NCBI GenBank assembly: GCA_021234155.1
Contig: JAJEKV010000062.1
Span: 7,199,000-7,262,999 of the forward strand
DNA length: 64,000 bases
Direction: 5' to 3'
Origin: Isoetes taiwanensis
Lineage: Eukaryota; Streptophyta; Lycopodiopsida; Isoetales; Isoetaceae
Shown here: in pieces, positions 1 through 10,699 of the stretch
How the letters are laid out: each line of letters starts with the position of its first letter
How positions within the stretch are numbered: the first letter of the stretch is position 1
Made by a program: the position numbers and the translations under genes
The notes under the pieces: model-generated
Seen by the model: the letters and a program-made list of their open reading frames with translations, nothing else
What the model was told of the DNA's origin: nothing
The model's database searches: none

Positions 1-1116
1 ACCGAGTCTTCTCACCTTTGCATCGACCAAGTGGCGGATAAAACCATCTTTTATGTTGTATTCTTCAGTTTCATCATGCTCTCGATGATTGTCTAGTTTC
101 GGAGCATTTAAAGTTCATATTTCCAAATTTATCTATCCCTAGTGAGGGATCCATTTGTACTCAATATTTTACAAAGCTCAATGAGAACACCACTTCACTT
201 CGGCCAACTAGTTGTATCATAGGACCCATCCTAGGAATGCCATTCTCCTCACATCTGCCAGTTTCCGTTCTGCCAAATTGCAACATATAACCATTGACAC
301 TTGCATGTTTGTTAGCACATGCCTTAGTTGATCAAGCATCCTCTTGGAAATTGTGTACAACTCGCCTTTATATAAAAACTATCAATATTGTAGATTGTGA
401 GTCGTTATTAGTGTCAATCATAGGGGTATAATTAAAGGCTAGCATTAAAGTTAGATATAGAGTCAAACTAAGAGTTAGAGTTAGCGTCAGTATTAGAGTT
501 GCGCATAGTTTTAAATACAACATCAGCACTAGATTTAGATGGCGTGTATGCTTGTACCTGCACTAAATGTGAAGCTAATTCTGATGCATAGTTTTTCATC
601 CAAAGCGTCAGACATAAAATTACTAGTAGAGTCAGTTTGAAACAACATTTATAGAGTTAATAGCAGAGTTAGTAGCAAAGAATTAGTTGAAGCACACCTG
701 TTGTTATTAATAACAGAACACCATTTCTAGCTAAAAAATCACCAAAACTAGCCTCTTGACTCTATGGCTGACGCTAATACCCTCTTCCTCTTGTAGTGCT
801 TGGAATTAATCTCAAAACCATTCTTTACACATGTTTGCATTGTTACATTTATTATCTAGAAACTGATTGCAATGAGTGCAAGGTGATTCCTTCGTCTATC
901 TAACTGCTGCCAAGGGGGGTTCACAATAGTATTCCATATAAAACATGTGCATGGGTGGAGAAGGGGTTTTTTCAAACTTCTCAAGTACGTATACATGCAG
1001 TATCTCTTATCTTTTGGCGCCAAAGCTGCATGTATTTTCACGGTTCGGGCAATGGTTTCTTCTAAGGCTCAGCACTTAGAAATATGTTTGAGGGATGTGG
1101 AATGCAGTCCCTGGAA
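1..1116. other. Non-coding stretch, no gene supported
   Basis: I see no coding region here. Between about 430 and 690 there is a loose AT-rich repetition of the words 'agagttag', 'tattagagtt' and 'gagtcag', a decayed simple repeat. The short ORFs are no longer than expected by chance and show no family motif. Confidence 0.6.
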
Positions 1117-1684
1117 ATGACAAGGTGGCTCAAACATGGCACGTGGGTTCCAACATGTCCCCTAGGCTCCAATATGCCAAGGTGGCTCAAACATGCCACC
1201 TAGGCTCCAATATGCCACCTAAGGTCAAACATGCCAAGGTGGCTCAAACATGCCACGTGTGCTCCAACATGCCACCTAGGCTCCAAGATGCCAAGGTGGC
1301 TCAAACACGCCATATGGGCTCCAACATGCCACCTAGGCTCCAATATGATAAGGTGGCTCAAACATGTCACCTAGGCTCCAACATGCCAAGGTTGCTCAAA
1401 CATGTCACCTAGGGTCCAACATGCCAAGGTGGCTCAAACGTGCCACATGGGCTCCAACATGCCACCCAGGCTCAAACATGCCAAGGTGGTTCAAATATGC
1501 CATAGTGGCTCAAACATGCCACGCAAGCTCCAACATACCACCTAGGCTTCAACATGCCACCTAGACTCAAACATGCCAAGGTGGCTCAAACATGCCATGC
1601 GGGCTCCAACATGGCACCTAGGCTCCAACATGCCACCTAGGCTCCAACATGCCAAGGTGTCAAACATGCCACCTAGGCTCCAAC
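1117..1684. repeat. 19-bp minisatellite, about 30 units
   Basis: About 30 consecutive 19-base units fill 568 bp. Two main unit types alternate irregularly: 'atgccaaggtggctcaaac' and 'atgccacctaggctccaac', with point variants (atgccacgtg, acgccatatg, atgccatgcg). Nearly all units keep exactly 19 bases; the penultimate one is slightly shorter. Because 19 is not a multiple of 3, three units make one 19-residue peptide period, so all three forward frames stay open for long stretches. The peptide ORFs are a by-product of the repeat. CCTAGG and CCATATGG-like palindromes recur. Confidence 0.93.
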
Positions 1685-2183
1685 ATCTTGCAGATTGATG
1701 ATAAAGTGCATCCTACTACCCACTGTGCTTGCCTAAAACCCAATGAGAGATTATTCCGTCTGTTGGATTATTCTGCAGCAGATAAGCAAGAAGTCTTGTA
1801 TTATTTGACTGGAGAAGCTAGTATTAGAGCAGAATATTGCTATTGCGAAGGGTGTGTATCTTGCTTCTAGAAAGAAGAAGACATGGGGATAACAAAAGGG
1901 GCTTGTTAGTCCTGTACATCCAGGTACATAACTATTCCTGAAGACCACGGACCAAGGCAGGAATAAGGCACCAGGTCAGCATCGGGTAGTAGACCCATGC
2001 CCCCGCAGAAGACCAAGAAAAGATCCATAATGGATAAATGATGGCCCTGCGGAAGTACAGTCCAGAGTCAGCGAGATTCCAGGCACATAAAGAAGGTGCT
2101 GCCAGATTCCCGAAAAATCAGGTTTTGATCCAGGAGTTGATAGCAAGACCTGACATACACCTATTTTGGGCCCAAGGCCGTTG
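1685..2183. other. Probable upstream part of a gypsy LTR, no gene
   Basis: This sequence lies between the minisatellite and the retrotransposon promoter-like region. I find no protein motif. From its position it could be the U3 part of the 5' LTR of the element whose gag starts at 2497, but the matching 3' LTR is outside the truncated element, so the boundaries cannot be set. Confidence 0.3.
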
Positions 2184-2296
2184 TACTATATATATGAGTA
2201 GAGATAGAACTCAGGTTTTAGATGAGCATTAGTCCTTATCTCTTGCTTTTCCTCTCGATTCCTGAGAGCTCATGTATGCACATTGATATCAAGAAA
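2184..2296 (+). promoter_or_regulatory. LTR-like TATA box and possible degenerate primer-binding site
   Basis: A TATA-like run (tactatatatatgag) occurs at about 2184-2197, roughly 300 bp before the gag start. At 2281-2296 the sequence 'ca' followed by 'ttgatatcaagaaag' resembles an LTR end plus a decayed initiator-Met-tRNA primer-binding site (consensus TGGTATCAGAGC; about 8 of 12 positions fit). TATA, then LTR end, then PBS, then gag is the order expected for an LTR retrotransposon, but the PBS match is weak. Confidence 0.3.
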
Positions 2297-2496
2297 GTCT
2301 GCTTTATCTTCATTGTTATTTGTTGATTTTCCTATCTTTTCTTTCTGTTCTTTTGCAAAATCCCGCGTGACACTCGCCAGAATTCTCCTGTTTGATCCAA
2401 GGGTCCTCATAGAGGGCTGTCTTGTAGGAGATTCGAACCCAGACCCTAAACACTGTCACCGCTGTCGGGTCTCATTCTCTTTTTTCTCTTCTCAAT

Positions 2497-3876
2497 ATGT
2501 ATGCTCGTGCTTTCACTCCTGAGGAACTCCTTAGCCAAACGGCGGCACGATTGGAGCACCATCAGCGTCGAGAAGCTGTTCGTGACATGTACGATCCTGA
2601 CTATGATATTGAGGGGGGCTGCATCCGCTCACGACCTCAGTCGGTGCCGCCTACCCCTCGTGTCCATTCTCGCCCAGGGTCTCCCCTTGTTTGCAAGCAC
2701 TGCTCCCAGCCCCAGTTGCCACACTATACACCGGTCCAACCCACCCCTCATTACTTTCAGACTCCAGACAGTACTTACATTCACATCCCTTCTGGTCACA
2801 CTCCCTTGTCTTCGCAACCTTTTTCTCCTCCCGCGAGGATGGGCTATCCTCATGCCTCTTTTGGTCCTCCCCATGTCCATGAATATCAGTCCTCCCCATC
2901 CATTCAGGACTCAGTCCCTGTATGCAACATCACTGGTCTCAAGTTAAATGAGGACGGCTCCCATGGCCCTTTGCCCACGGACGTCCCTCTCTTTGGACCC
3001 CCGGGTTTCTCAGTCTCTATGCCACCTTGTTCCCAGCCCACGGCTGTGCCTCAAGGGTATATTCCAGCTTATGCTCCCCCTATGTACACGCAAGGTCCAC
3101 CTCCATCCCTTCTTCAAAATCTTAAGCTGACCTATCCGACTTTTGGGAATACAAAAAAGAAGCCCCTCGATCAAAGCGCCCAAGCCCACATGGAAGAATT
3201 TGAGGCATTAGCTATCCTCAATGGCCACGCTCAACCTCAATTCAAGTTCCACATCTTCTCCACCACGCAGCATGGAGCCCCTCATCAGTGGCTCATGGCC
3301 AACAAAAGTCACTGGAAACAAAACTGGCAAGAGATGAAGACGACCTTTCTTTCACATTATGGCACCACGGACGATGATCAGCAACTTCTGAAGCAGCTCA
3401 ATGATCTCCAGCAACAACCCACGGAGTCTGCCCGAGATTTTGCAGATCGCCTCCACATTCTTGTCAACAAGCTCAAAGAGTACCCCGCGCAAAGCCAGAT
3501 TCTTGTCTGGTTTCTGCAGGGTTTTCCTCCCGCCATTCGTCTTATTACACCGCGTCCCAGAACCTTAGAGCAGGCAATTGAATTAGTCAATCACTCTGTG
3601 AATGTGTCCTCTCGGGGAGTTGCATTCACGGAGCTACCCTTCATGCCTCCTGTCGTGGTTCCTCAAAATGCAATCCAGCCACCACAATCTGCTCCTTCCC
3701 AACGCAGCCACATTTGGTGTCACATTTGTAAGTACCAAGGTCATCTTGCCAATGAGTGTAACTCCACCAATGGTCCACCTCACTGTAAACGTTGCAATAT
3801 GTGTAATCATGCCACTGAAGAGTGTACTTGTGCACATCCCACACCCTTCAGGCAGAAAATGGTCTTCCAGGTATAG
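2497..3876 (+). CDS. Ty3/gypsy Gag polyprotein (459 aa)
   Basis: This is the structural Gag protein of a Ty3/gypsy LTR retrotransposon, which packages element RNA in cytoplasmic particles. The N-terminal 200 residues are rich in Pro, Ser and His. Residues about 210-360 look like the retrotransposon gag core (conserved W in HQWLMANKSHW, then ESARDFADRLHILVNKL). Two CCHC zinc knuckles close the protein: CHICKYQGHLANEC at residues 408-421 and CKRCNMCNHATEEC at 430-443. The Met at 2497 is the first in frame and follows the LTR-like region. The frame ends at TAG 3874. The same frame continues past it with Gln-rich sequence and a third, degenerate knuckle (CYHCQEWGDSTMAC, with Asp in place of His), so the stop may be a mutation or a read-through site. 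This is the best-preserved ORF of the element. Confidence 0.85.
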   Translation: MYARAFTPEELLSQTAARLEHHQRREAVRDMYDPDYDIEGGCIRSRPQSVPPTPRVHSRPGSPLVCKHCSQPQLPHYTPVQPTPHYFQTPDSTYIHIPSGHTPLSSQPFSPPARMGYPHASFGPPHVHEYQSSPSIQDSVPVCNITGLKLNEDGSHGPLPTDVPLFGPPGFSVSMPPCSQPTAVPQGYIPAYAPPMYTQGPPPSLLQNLKLTYPTFGNTKKKPLDQSAQAHMEEFEALAILNGHAQPQFKFHIFSTTQHGAPHQWLMANKSHWKQNWQEMKTTFLSHYGTTDDDQQLLKQLNDLQQQPTESARDFADRLHILVNKLKEYPAQSQILVWFLQGFPPAIRLITPRPRTLEQAIELVNHSVNVSSRGVAFTELPFMPPVVVPQNAIQPPQSAPSQRSHIWCHICKYQGHLANECNSTNGPPHCKRCNMCNHATEECTCAHPTPFRQKMVFQV

Positions 3877-5493
3877 ACAATGCCACAACAACAGCAATCA
3901 TATCCGCCTCAGCAATATCAACAAGTTCAACAACCTCAACAATCCAAGGGTCAAGGTCCCCGACAACCTTTTGATCCTTCCAAAGCTTAGTGTTATCACT
4001 GTCAAGAATGGGGCGATAGCACCATGGCATGTGCTCAGCTTCCTCAAGTCCAAGTTCAACTTCCAGGTACCAATCAAACTGCATCAGTCCGACTCACGGC
4101 CTATCAATTATGGGTCGTGCCAATGGCAAACAAGGCCCACGCCCAGTTTTGAAGAGGCCACCACGGCCGCCTCAACAACAGCGACCTCAGCAAGTAGCAT
4201 CATCTTCCACTACTCTCGATCAACAAGCTCAAGAGGAAATCTATCAGGCTCTCAATCCTCTGGTCCAGCCATCCAATTGGGTTGGATTAGTTTCCCGCCA
4301 GACCAAGCCCTCCTGCCCCTTGACGACATACCCCATGACACGCAACTGCATTTGGTGTCGACACGATTCCGCATGAGGACAAAAAAAGATCTATTTTGCC
4401 CCTGATCTGGATGAACTTATGTCCCACATCATGCCTAAGGTGCGGCAAAGCATTCTCAAGCTCATGCAAGCTGCCGAATGACGCACTCTTGCCAATGTTC
4501 ATGCCATCACGCGTGCTCCGCAGCGTTAGGAAGCGTCTTCCTCGTCCAAAAGCCCACGCACTCAGCAGTACCCCAACATTGCTGCTGAAGTTGAGCTTCT
4601 CAAAGAGGTCTCAGCTTCCTTGCCCCAGACTCCCGCACCTCTGGATCCTACAGATCCCTTTTCTCATGTTCCCTTGGAACTCCAAGAAGAGCTGGTGAAA
4701 ATTAAGATTCCTTTGAGTCTCGCAACTATTCTCAAACTATGTCCCGCTCTCAAGGAACAGTTGCCCCTACCCACCATTTTGGTAGGAGAGATGGCTACTT
4801 CAACCCCCACGGTGCACGCCATGTTGGGAAATCAACAGGTCAATCATGTGCAAATTGATGGAGGTAGTGTTGTCAACCTCATCACATACAAGCTTCGGAA
4901 ACAATTGGGCATCAAGCATTTCTATCGTGCCCCCCTATGATATCAAGCTTGCCAATGGCCACATCACGCGCCCTCAAGGCGTCACCCCTCTTTTCCACAT
5001 CAGTATCGGAGATCTCAAGTTCCCTCTGGAATTTGGTGTTTGGAAAGCTGGTGAAGATCCTGATGACTATGAAATGCTGGTGGGACGACCCTTCCTCCGC
5101 CAAGCTAAGAGCATTCATTATTGGGCAACTGATGAACTGGTCATCACAGATGGCACTTTAAATGCAACTATGGATCTGGAAACGGGTAAGCTCATTTCTG
5201 TTGAGCATGCTGAACCCTCGCTTTCAGACAGTGAGTCCGAAGAAGCTCAAAACATTTATCATGTCCAGGCTCCTCCCGCGGATCTTCCTCTGTCTTCTTA
5301 CCCTGAGTATGCAGATCCTTGGGGTGAGATGATCCTTGATCAGGACCAGGCCGTGGCTGCTCTGCTCGACCCATACCTGGCTCCTCGCAATCGCATTCAG
5401 CATGTGGATCATTTTTCCACCACAGACGCCACTCCCGATGTTGTTGATGTTCATGTCATTATGAAGCAACCATTGCTTGATGACACTCAGTAG
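3877..5493 (+). pseudogene. Ty3/gypsy linker and aspartic protease, frame-broken
   Basis: This continues the element begun at 2497. After the gag stop the same frame reads a Gln-rich linker, then meets a stop at 3988 and further breaks. Protease coding is recognisable in two overlapping frames. The first (4620-4940) contains VNHVQIDGGSVVNLI, in which DGGS occupies the D-[ST]-G-[AS] active-site position. The second (4846-5493) carries the downstream flap and LVGRPFLRQAKSIHYW. A one-base shift lies between them, near 4935. The second Gly in place of Ser/Thr at the catalytic motif, plus the frameshift, predicts no activity. An acidic spacer (SDSESEEAQ) leads towards RT. Confidence 0.75.
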
Positions 5494-5529
5494 TCTCTTT
5501 TCTTTACCACACAAAATGTTGCACCTCCA

Positions 5530-6648
5530 GTGATGCTCCAACCTCCTGCTCATGCTGTTAAAGACACGAAAGTTGTCCCACGCATTCAAACTCCAGATGT
5601 GGAGGTCGTGGATCTTGGTGAAAATCAACATGTCCAGGTGGCTGCACATCTTTCGCCTAACTATAAAGCTCGTGCAATCACCTTATTCAAAAAGTTCAAG
5701 CACATCCTTGCGTGGAGCTACAAAGACCTTCGGGATATCGAAAAAGAGTTGGGAGAACTGACCATTCCCACCAAACCTGACGCACGTCCAATCTAGCTAT
5801 GACAGTACCAGCTCAACCCCAACTATCGTGATCGCGTCAAAGCCGAAAATGACAAACTTCTTGCTGTTGGCTTGATTTATGAGGTCAAACACTCTGAGTG
5901 GGTGAGCCTGATTGTCATTGCTCTCAAACACAATGGAAAAATCCGAGTTTGCGTGGACTACCAAAAATTAAATCAGGCCACGGAACGGGATCACTTCCTG
6001 CTACCCTTTACAGACCAAGTTCTGGAAGAGGTCGCAGTCATGAGATGTACTCCTTCATGGATGGTTTTTCGGGGTACAATCAAATCTCCATCAAAGAGGA
6101 TGATCAATTGAAAACCACTTTCACCACGCCGTGGGGCACTTTTGCCTACAAAGTGGTTCCTTTTCGATTACCAAATTCTCCATCCACCTTTCAACGCATC
6201 ATGCTCTCTGTCTTTCAAAACTACATGAAAGACAATGCCTTTCTCTAAATCTTTCAGGATGACTTCTCAACATATAGCTCTATGGATGACCACCTTGATA
6301 AGTTAGAGCTTGTTTTTCAAAAATGTGATGAGTCTGGTATCAGTCTCAATCCAGAAAAATGCACCTTTTGTGTCACATCCGGTGTTCTTCTGGGTCATGT
6401 GGTCAGCAAAGAAGGCATCACCACGGATTCTGCCAAAATCAGTTGTGTGCTGAAGGCACATGCACCGTCCAACATTAAAGAGACACGCCCTTCCTGGGTA
6501 AAATTAATTACTATGCAACCTTCATTCCTGGACTCGCTGCTATTGTTGGTCCCATTTATAAAACTCATGGGTGATGAATCGCCTTGGGCTTGGAATCCTT
6601 AGGCGGAGGCAGCATTTCAGAAGCTGAAGATCTTGCTTACTCAGGCCG
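5530..6648 (+). pseudogene. Ty3/gypsy reverse transcriptase, truncated in RNase H
   Basis: This is the RT domain of the same element. It opens with a connector (NYKARAITLFKKFKHILAWSYKDL), followed by YRDRVKAENDKLLAVGLIYEV, IRVCVDYQKLNQATERDHFLLPF, MDGFSGYNQISIKEDDQLKT and GTFAYKVVPFRLPNSPSTFQR. The catalytic box reads FQDDF (about 6252-6266) after a stop at 6246, where a [FY]xDD box is expected; both Asp residues are kept. The thumb follows (GISLNPEKCTFCV, LLGHVVSKEGI), then the start of RNase H (AEAAFQKLKILLTQA). At least three frame changes and three stops occur. Similarity ends abruptly near 6648, where a reversed gag of another family begins. RNase H core, integrase and 3' LTR are absent. 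Confidence 0.85.
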
Positions 6649-7624
6649 TAGATGGATACCATCCTTGTTTTGGCTGCACCATTTGTGTGGAACCCATTGG
6701 AGCTTGTTGGGCAATTGGAGCTTGTGGCATCATTGGAACTTGTGGTATGATAGGTGCTGGTTGTATTGGTTGAATAGGAATAGGTGGTGCTTGTTGCATA
6801 ACAGCAAATACCGGATTGGCCCTCTCAAAGAATCTCTTCTCCCTACATTCTTGATCATTATGGCCCTTTATTTGGCATTTTGAGCAGAATTTCAGCAATC
6901 TACATGTAGTATCAGAATGTCGAATAGACCCACAATACTCACAAGTATTTAACTGAACCTCCCTTCGCTTCTTACCAATTGTAAGCTTATAAATCTTGGC
7001 TGCAATATCATGTGGTTTATGCTCTGAAGCAGTAACTTCATGAATGTATCCCAGTTTATCTTCAGCCTTGAGAGCATGCTTCTGTGCCTCTAGCAATATT
7101 GTAGGTTGTTTAGACTTCACCTTATGAGCAATAGCATGTTTCAGCCCCTTCGTATACCATTGGATATCTATTTCATCACTCCTTGCAATCTTCCAATGAA
7201 CCACGGCTTTGAGAACCGCAATATACCTCTGATTATATTCTCTAATTGATTCATCTTCCTTTTGTGTGAAATTGGTCCACCTTTCCGTAGTCTTATCCTT
7301 AACATGGACTTCTTGATAATTAGCAATGAATGCTTCCTTTAATTCCTGATATGTCATGGTATCTGGTTGGGTTTGTGCCCATTCTTCCACTGAACCTTGC
7401 AAATAACTATGAAAGCAAAGCAAATAATCGCCAGCCGGTAACTTATATTGCTGACAATACCTCTCAAACTTCACAATATGCTTCAAAGGATCCCGATCTA
7501 CCAGATCATCAAACTTTGGAATCCCCATTGTCTGAAAACCACATACCATCGGTGGTAATACAACCATCTCTGCCTCTTCCTGAGGTTCTTGAAATTGAAA
7601 AAACGAAATGGAATCTCCCTTCAA
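6641..7624 (-). CDS. Ty3/gypsy Gag, second family, reverse orientation (327 aa)
   Basis: This is an uninterrupted Gag ORF on the minus strand. The gag core spans residues about 35-200 (FDDLVDRDPLKHIVKFERYC, then EEWAQTQPDTMTYQELKEAF, then RYIAVLKAVVHW). Two CCHC zinc knuckles follow: CEYCGSIRHSDTTC and CSKCQIKGHNDQEC. The tail is rich in Pro and Gln. Its N-terminal half matches the decayed plus-strand gag at 8.3-9.1 kb and at 34.1-34.9 kb, so all three belong to one family; this is the least damaged copy and still has both knuckles. The C-terminal end runs straight into the truncated RT of the first element at about 6645, so the protease and everything downstream are missing. It is a 5' fragment of an element, not a complete one. 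Confidence 0.85.
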   Translation of the reverse strand: MKGDSISFFQFQEPQEEAEMVVLPPMVCGFQTMGIPKFDDLVDRDPLKHIVKFERYCQQYKLPAGDYLLCFHSYLQGSVEEWAQTQPDTMTYQELKEAFIANYQEVHVKDKTTERWTNFTQKEDESIREYNQRYIAVLKAVVHWKIARSDEIDIQWYTKGLKHAIAHKVKSKQPTILLEAQKHALKAEDKLGYIHEVTASEHKPHDIAAKIYKLTIGKKRREVQLNTCEYCGSIRHSDTTCRLLKFCSKCQIKGHNDQECREKRFFERANPVFAVMQQAPPIPIQPIQPAPIIPQVPMMPQAPIAQQAPMGSTQMVQPKQGWYPSTA

Positions 7625-8201
7625 TTTGAAAAATAAAATTGGATTACCTTCTAGATCAGTAAATGGAATCAGAACCTTCTAGATTTGAGAATTAGACCCC
7701 AGATCTGCTCCCAAATCTAAAAACAAAATTGAATCTTGATGCAAGTTTGAGCCAAAATGTGGAGTCATCGGTTCCATATTATGACGATGGAGCTTGGTGC
7801 TATATCCTTCTTACTTCTCTTGGGCATAAAACTATGCTGCCCTTGTCAAATTGTACCCCGCAAATCACTTATTGCAAAATCCCCTTCACACAAAGAAATT
7901 GCTCCTTGCTCAATGGTGTCGTTCTTTACCGACGATCACCAATACAAATGGTAACAACTCATTTTTCAATGGAAATTCTTGCCAATCAATGGTCTGTCAA
8001 GCACCGTGGTCTCCAAATTGTTAGAATCTAAACTCCAACTTTGTAAGAAGGATGAAAAACCAAGCTCAATCTATCAGATCTATGCATGCACAACATAAAG
8101 ATTCATAATCTCCATAGCTAGATCAAGCAAAATAATCTCTCCTCATACACTGTCTCTTTGTTTTCTCTCCCTACTTAGATAACACAGTGATGATAATGCT
8201 C
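7625..8201. other. Untranslated/LTR-like spacer between head-to-head gypsy copies
   Basis: I see no gene here. The spacer separates the minus-strand gag (start 7624) from the plus-strand gag of the same family. The two share about 20-40 bp of 5' leader ('gatctagaaggtaatccaat') and then diverge, so the spacer holds unrelated leader or LTR sequence. A 'tgttagaatctaaac' word near 8018 would fit an LTR end, but no second LTR copy is available to confirm it. Confidence 0.35.
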
Positions 8202-8309
8202 GCCCACACCATAATGCATACGTGCATATCTCCTCCACGCATGCATGTGCATATATCCCTCCATATATGGTATACAGTCTCCTATACCACCATCAATAGT
8301 GGTGATCTA

Positions 8310-9090
8310 GAAGGTAATCCAATTTCATTTTCCAAATTGAAGGAAGATTCCACTTCGTTTTTGTAATTTCAAGAACCTCAAGAAGAGGCAGAGATGGTTG
8401 TATTACCACCAATAATGTGGAGTTTTTAGCAATAGGGGTTCCAAAGTTTGATGATCTGGTAGAACGGGCTCCTTTGAAGCATACTGTGAAGTTTGAGAGA
8501 GTATTGCCAGCAATGTAAGTTACCGGCTGGTGATTATTTGCTTTGGTTTCAAAGTTCTTTGCAAGATTCAATGGAGGATTGGGTACAAACTCATCTAGAT
8601 ACCATTACATATCAGGAATTGAAGGAAGCATTCATTGCTAATTATCAAGAAGTCCGTCTTAAGGATAAGACTATGGAAATGTGGATCAATTTCACACAAA
8701 AGGAGGATGAATCAATAAGAAAGTGTTATCAGTGGTATATTACGTTTCTCAAAGCCGTAGTTCATTGAAAGATTGCAAGAAATGATGATATGGATATCCA
8801 ATTGTATATAAAGAGACTAAAACAAGCTCTTGCTCATAAGGTAAAGGTCAAATAGCCTACAACATTATTAGAAGCACAAAAGTTTGCGCTCAAGGTAGAA
8901 GACAAACTAGGATACATTCATGAAGTTGTTGCTCCAGAGCATAAAGCAACATAAGAGATTGCAGTGAAAGTTTCTAAGTTTATGATAGGGAAGAAATCAA
9001 GGGAGGTGTTTGTTACTTGTGAGTATTGTGGATCTACTGGACATTCTGAAACCACACATTTCAGCAAGAAGAAAAGATTGGAGAAGTAAA
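8310..9090 (+). pseudogene. Ty3/gypsy gag remnant, copy 1
   Basis: This is homologous to the minus-strand gag at 6641-7624 and runs away from it. Recognisable words are YCQQCKLPAGDYLLWFQSSL, TYQELKEAFIANYQEV and FTQKEDESIRKC. Several in-frame stops interrupt it (for example after LKAVVH at 8768). The first zinc knuckle reads CEYCGSTGHSETTH, so the last Cys is His, and the second knuckle is missing. Copy 2 at 34.1 kb carries the same lesions, so they predate the duplication. It cannot make a working Gag. Confidence 0.8.
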
Positions 9091-9520
9091 TGCAGTTACA
9101 AGATCAAAACAAGAGGTTCAAGGACAAAGAGTAGTGCTGATAGCAGAGAAGCCTAAGAGTTCTTTGTCAAAAGCTTTGATGAGATCGGCCTTAAAGGTAT
9201 CAGCATCTAAGAAGATGCAATTCAATGTGCTACCCACATAATACTTTCAGTCTATAGAAGAAAATCAGCCCACGTTGATGCCTCTTATGGTGGAGGAGAA
9301 TATTCATAATGAAGATGATGTAATCAGCCAAGTTTTAGCTACTAAAATCTCACTTACTCTTGAGCAATTGATGCATTATTCTCTTAATTTGTTGCAAGAA
9401 TTATGAGGAAGAAGAAAATCGGAAATTTTAGTCCAATAAATTCTATCAAATGATAGAAACAAGAATATAATAGAGCCACCAGCTTGACAGTCCAAGGATC
9501 CAGGGCCACTTCTTTGTGAT

Positions 9521-9981
9521 GTGTGTATCAATGGGTATTTAGTCAAAGGAGCAAACATAGATACAGGCAGTGGAGTGAATGTAATGCCTTACCATATAAT
9601 ACTTCAAGTTGGATTGAAAATGATGGAACCGACAACTATGATGCTCAAAGCATTCAATCAAAGGAAGGTGCAGCCGATGGGAGTTATACGAAACATCTTG
9701 TGCAATATATATGAGGTGGAAGCAATTTTGGATTTCATAGTTTTGAAATTTTCAGAGAGTGTGCATGCTGAAACTTATACTTTGTTGTTGGGCCGTACAT
9801 GGATAAATGCCGCACAAGCCGAGACTTCATGGGGGAAGCTGAAATGAACATCTTTCAAGGGGAATACAAGGTTACTATAGATCATCCTCTGAAATCAGCA
9901 AATGGTACCCTTCTTTGCAATCCTTCTTTGAGCAGCCCCCAATTAGAAATCAACAAAGAGGATGCTATGGTATTAGGGTAG
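9521..9981 (+). pseudogene. Ty3/gypsy aspartic protease, copy 1
   Basis: This is a retroviral-type aspartic protease domain that would cleave the polyprotein. The active site is intact: GANIDTGSGVNVMP, with the DTGS motif at residues about 17-20 of the 9521 frame. The second half has EAILDFIVLKFSES and LLLGRTWINAAQAETSWGK, typical of plant gypsy proteases. The 9521 frame ends at 9847; the coding signal continues one frame over (MNIFQGEYKVTIDH) to a stop at 9979. In copy 2 the active-site bases are altered (acaggcagtgg becomes acaaaagggagg at about 35383), which breaks the frame right at DTGS. Confidence 0.8.
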
Positions 9982-9999
9982 CAAGCCCTTAGTTGTTTC

Positions 10000-10690
10000 C
10001 ATGTCTTGGAGGTGGATGAGAAGGAAGATAAGACTTTGTACAAGTGGTTAAAAGGTACTCAAATTAAAGAAATATGTCATTTGCAGCAGAGAGTGGTAGA
10101 CAAGTATCTCCAAAGACTTGAAAGTATTGCTTTGAAAGTGAATTACAAGAGATTCTTGTGAGCATGCAGAAGGAGTCCATACAAAAACACATCGATGAGA
10201 CTTTATTTCAGCAAAGTATTGACCATGATCTAGTAGAGATGCTAATTTTGACATCAAGCATGGATGGGATAAACAGAAATCAACCCACTATAGACGGACA
10301 AATGTATTTTGATGGTGCATTCTCTAAGCTCAAGAATTATGGAGGTGTCGAAGTCTTTCTAATATACGGGCACAATAAGAAGATTGTTACATTGAGTATG
10401 CCATGCAATGCAAGTAGTAATAATGAGGCTGAATATCATGCACTTATTCAATGGACGACTTTGACAAAGAAGAAGCATATTGATTTTTTGACTATTTTTG
10501 AAGACTCTTTATTGGTGTGTCAACAACTGGATCAATTTTAGGTTTTAAGTGCTAATGTGAGAGGCTTACATCAACAAGCCATAGATTTGAAGTCCTATTT
10601 TCAGCAATGCATTGTGATAGATGTTCCAAGAAAACAAAACAGTGTGGCGGATGCTTTACTAAAATCGGCAATGGTGCAAGCAGCTTGTTG
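10000..10690 (+). pseudogene. RNase H domain located upstream of RT, copy 1
   Basis: An RNase H-fold domain sits between protease and RT. It would cut the RNA strand of RNA/DNA hybrids. Catalytic carboxylates are all in one frame: Asp in MYFDGAF (10311-10313), Glu in NNEAEYHAL (10431-10433), Asp in FEDSLLV (10503-10505) and Asp in NSVADAL (10650-10652). A single TAG at about 10539, where Trp would fit, splits the domain. The words FDGA, NNEAEYHAL and PRKQNSVADAL resemble the archaeal/plant-type RNase H acquired by some plant gypsy elements, not the ordinary gypsy RNase H, which is also present at 11.8-12.2 kb. A two-base difference from copy 2 ('gctttgaaag' against 'gctgaaag', about 10131) breaks the upstream frame in copy 1 only. 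Confidence 0.72.
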
Positions 10691-10699
10691 GCATGTGCA

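Noticed and set aside
1095-1564. Repeat protein encoded by the 19-bp minisatellite
   Set aside because: All forward frames are open because of unit composition. There is no start context or homologous protein, and stops follow as soon as the repeat ends.
1117-1684. CRISPR-like array
   Set aside because: Units are contiguous with no unique spacers, and the genome is eukaryotic.
2428-2442. tRNA B-box-like word 'gattcgaacccag'
   Set aside because: No matching A box at the right distance and no cloverleaf could be folded around it.
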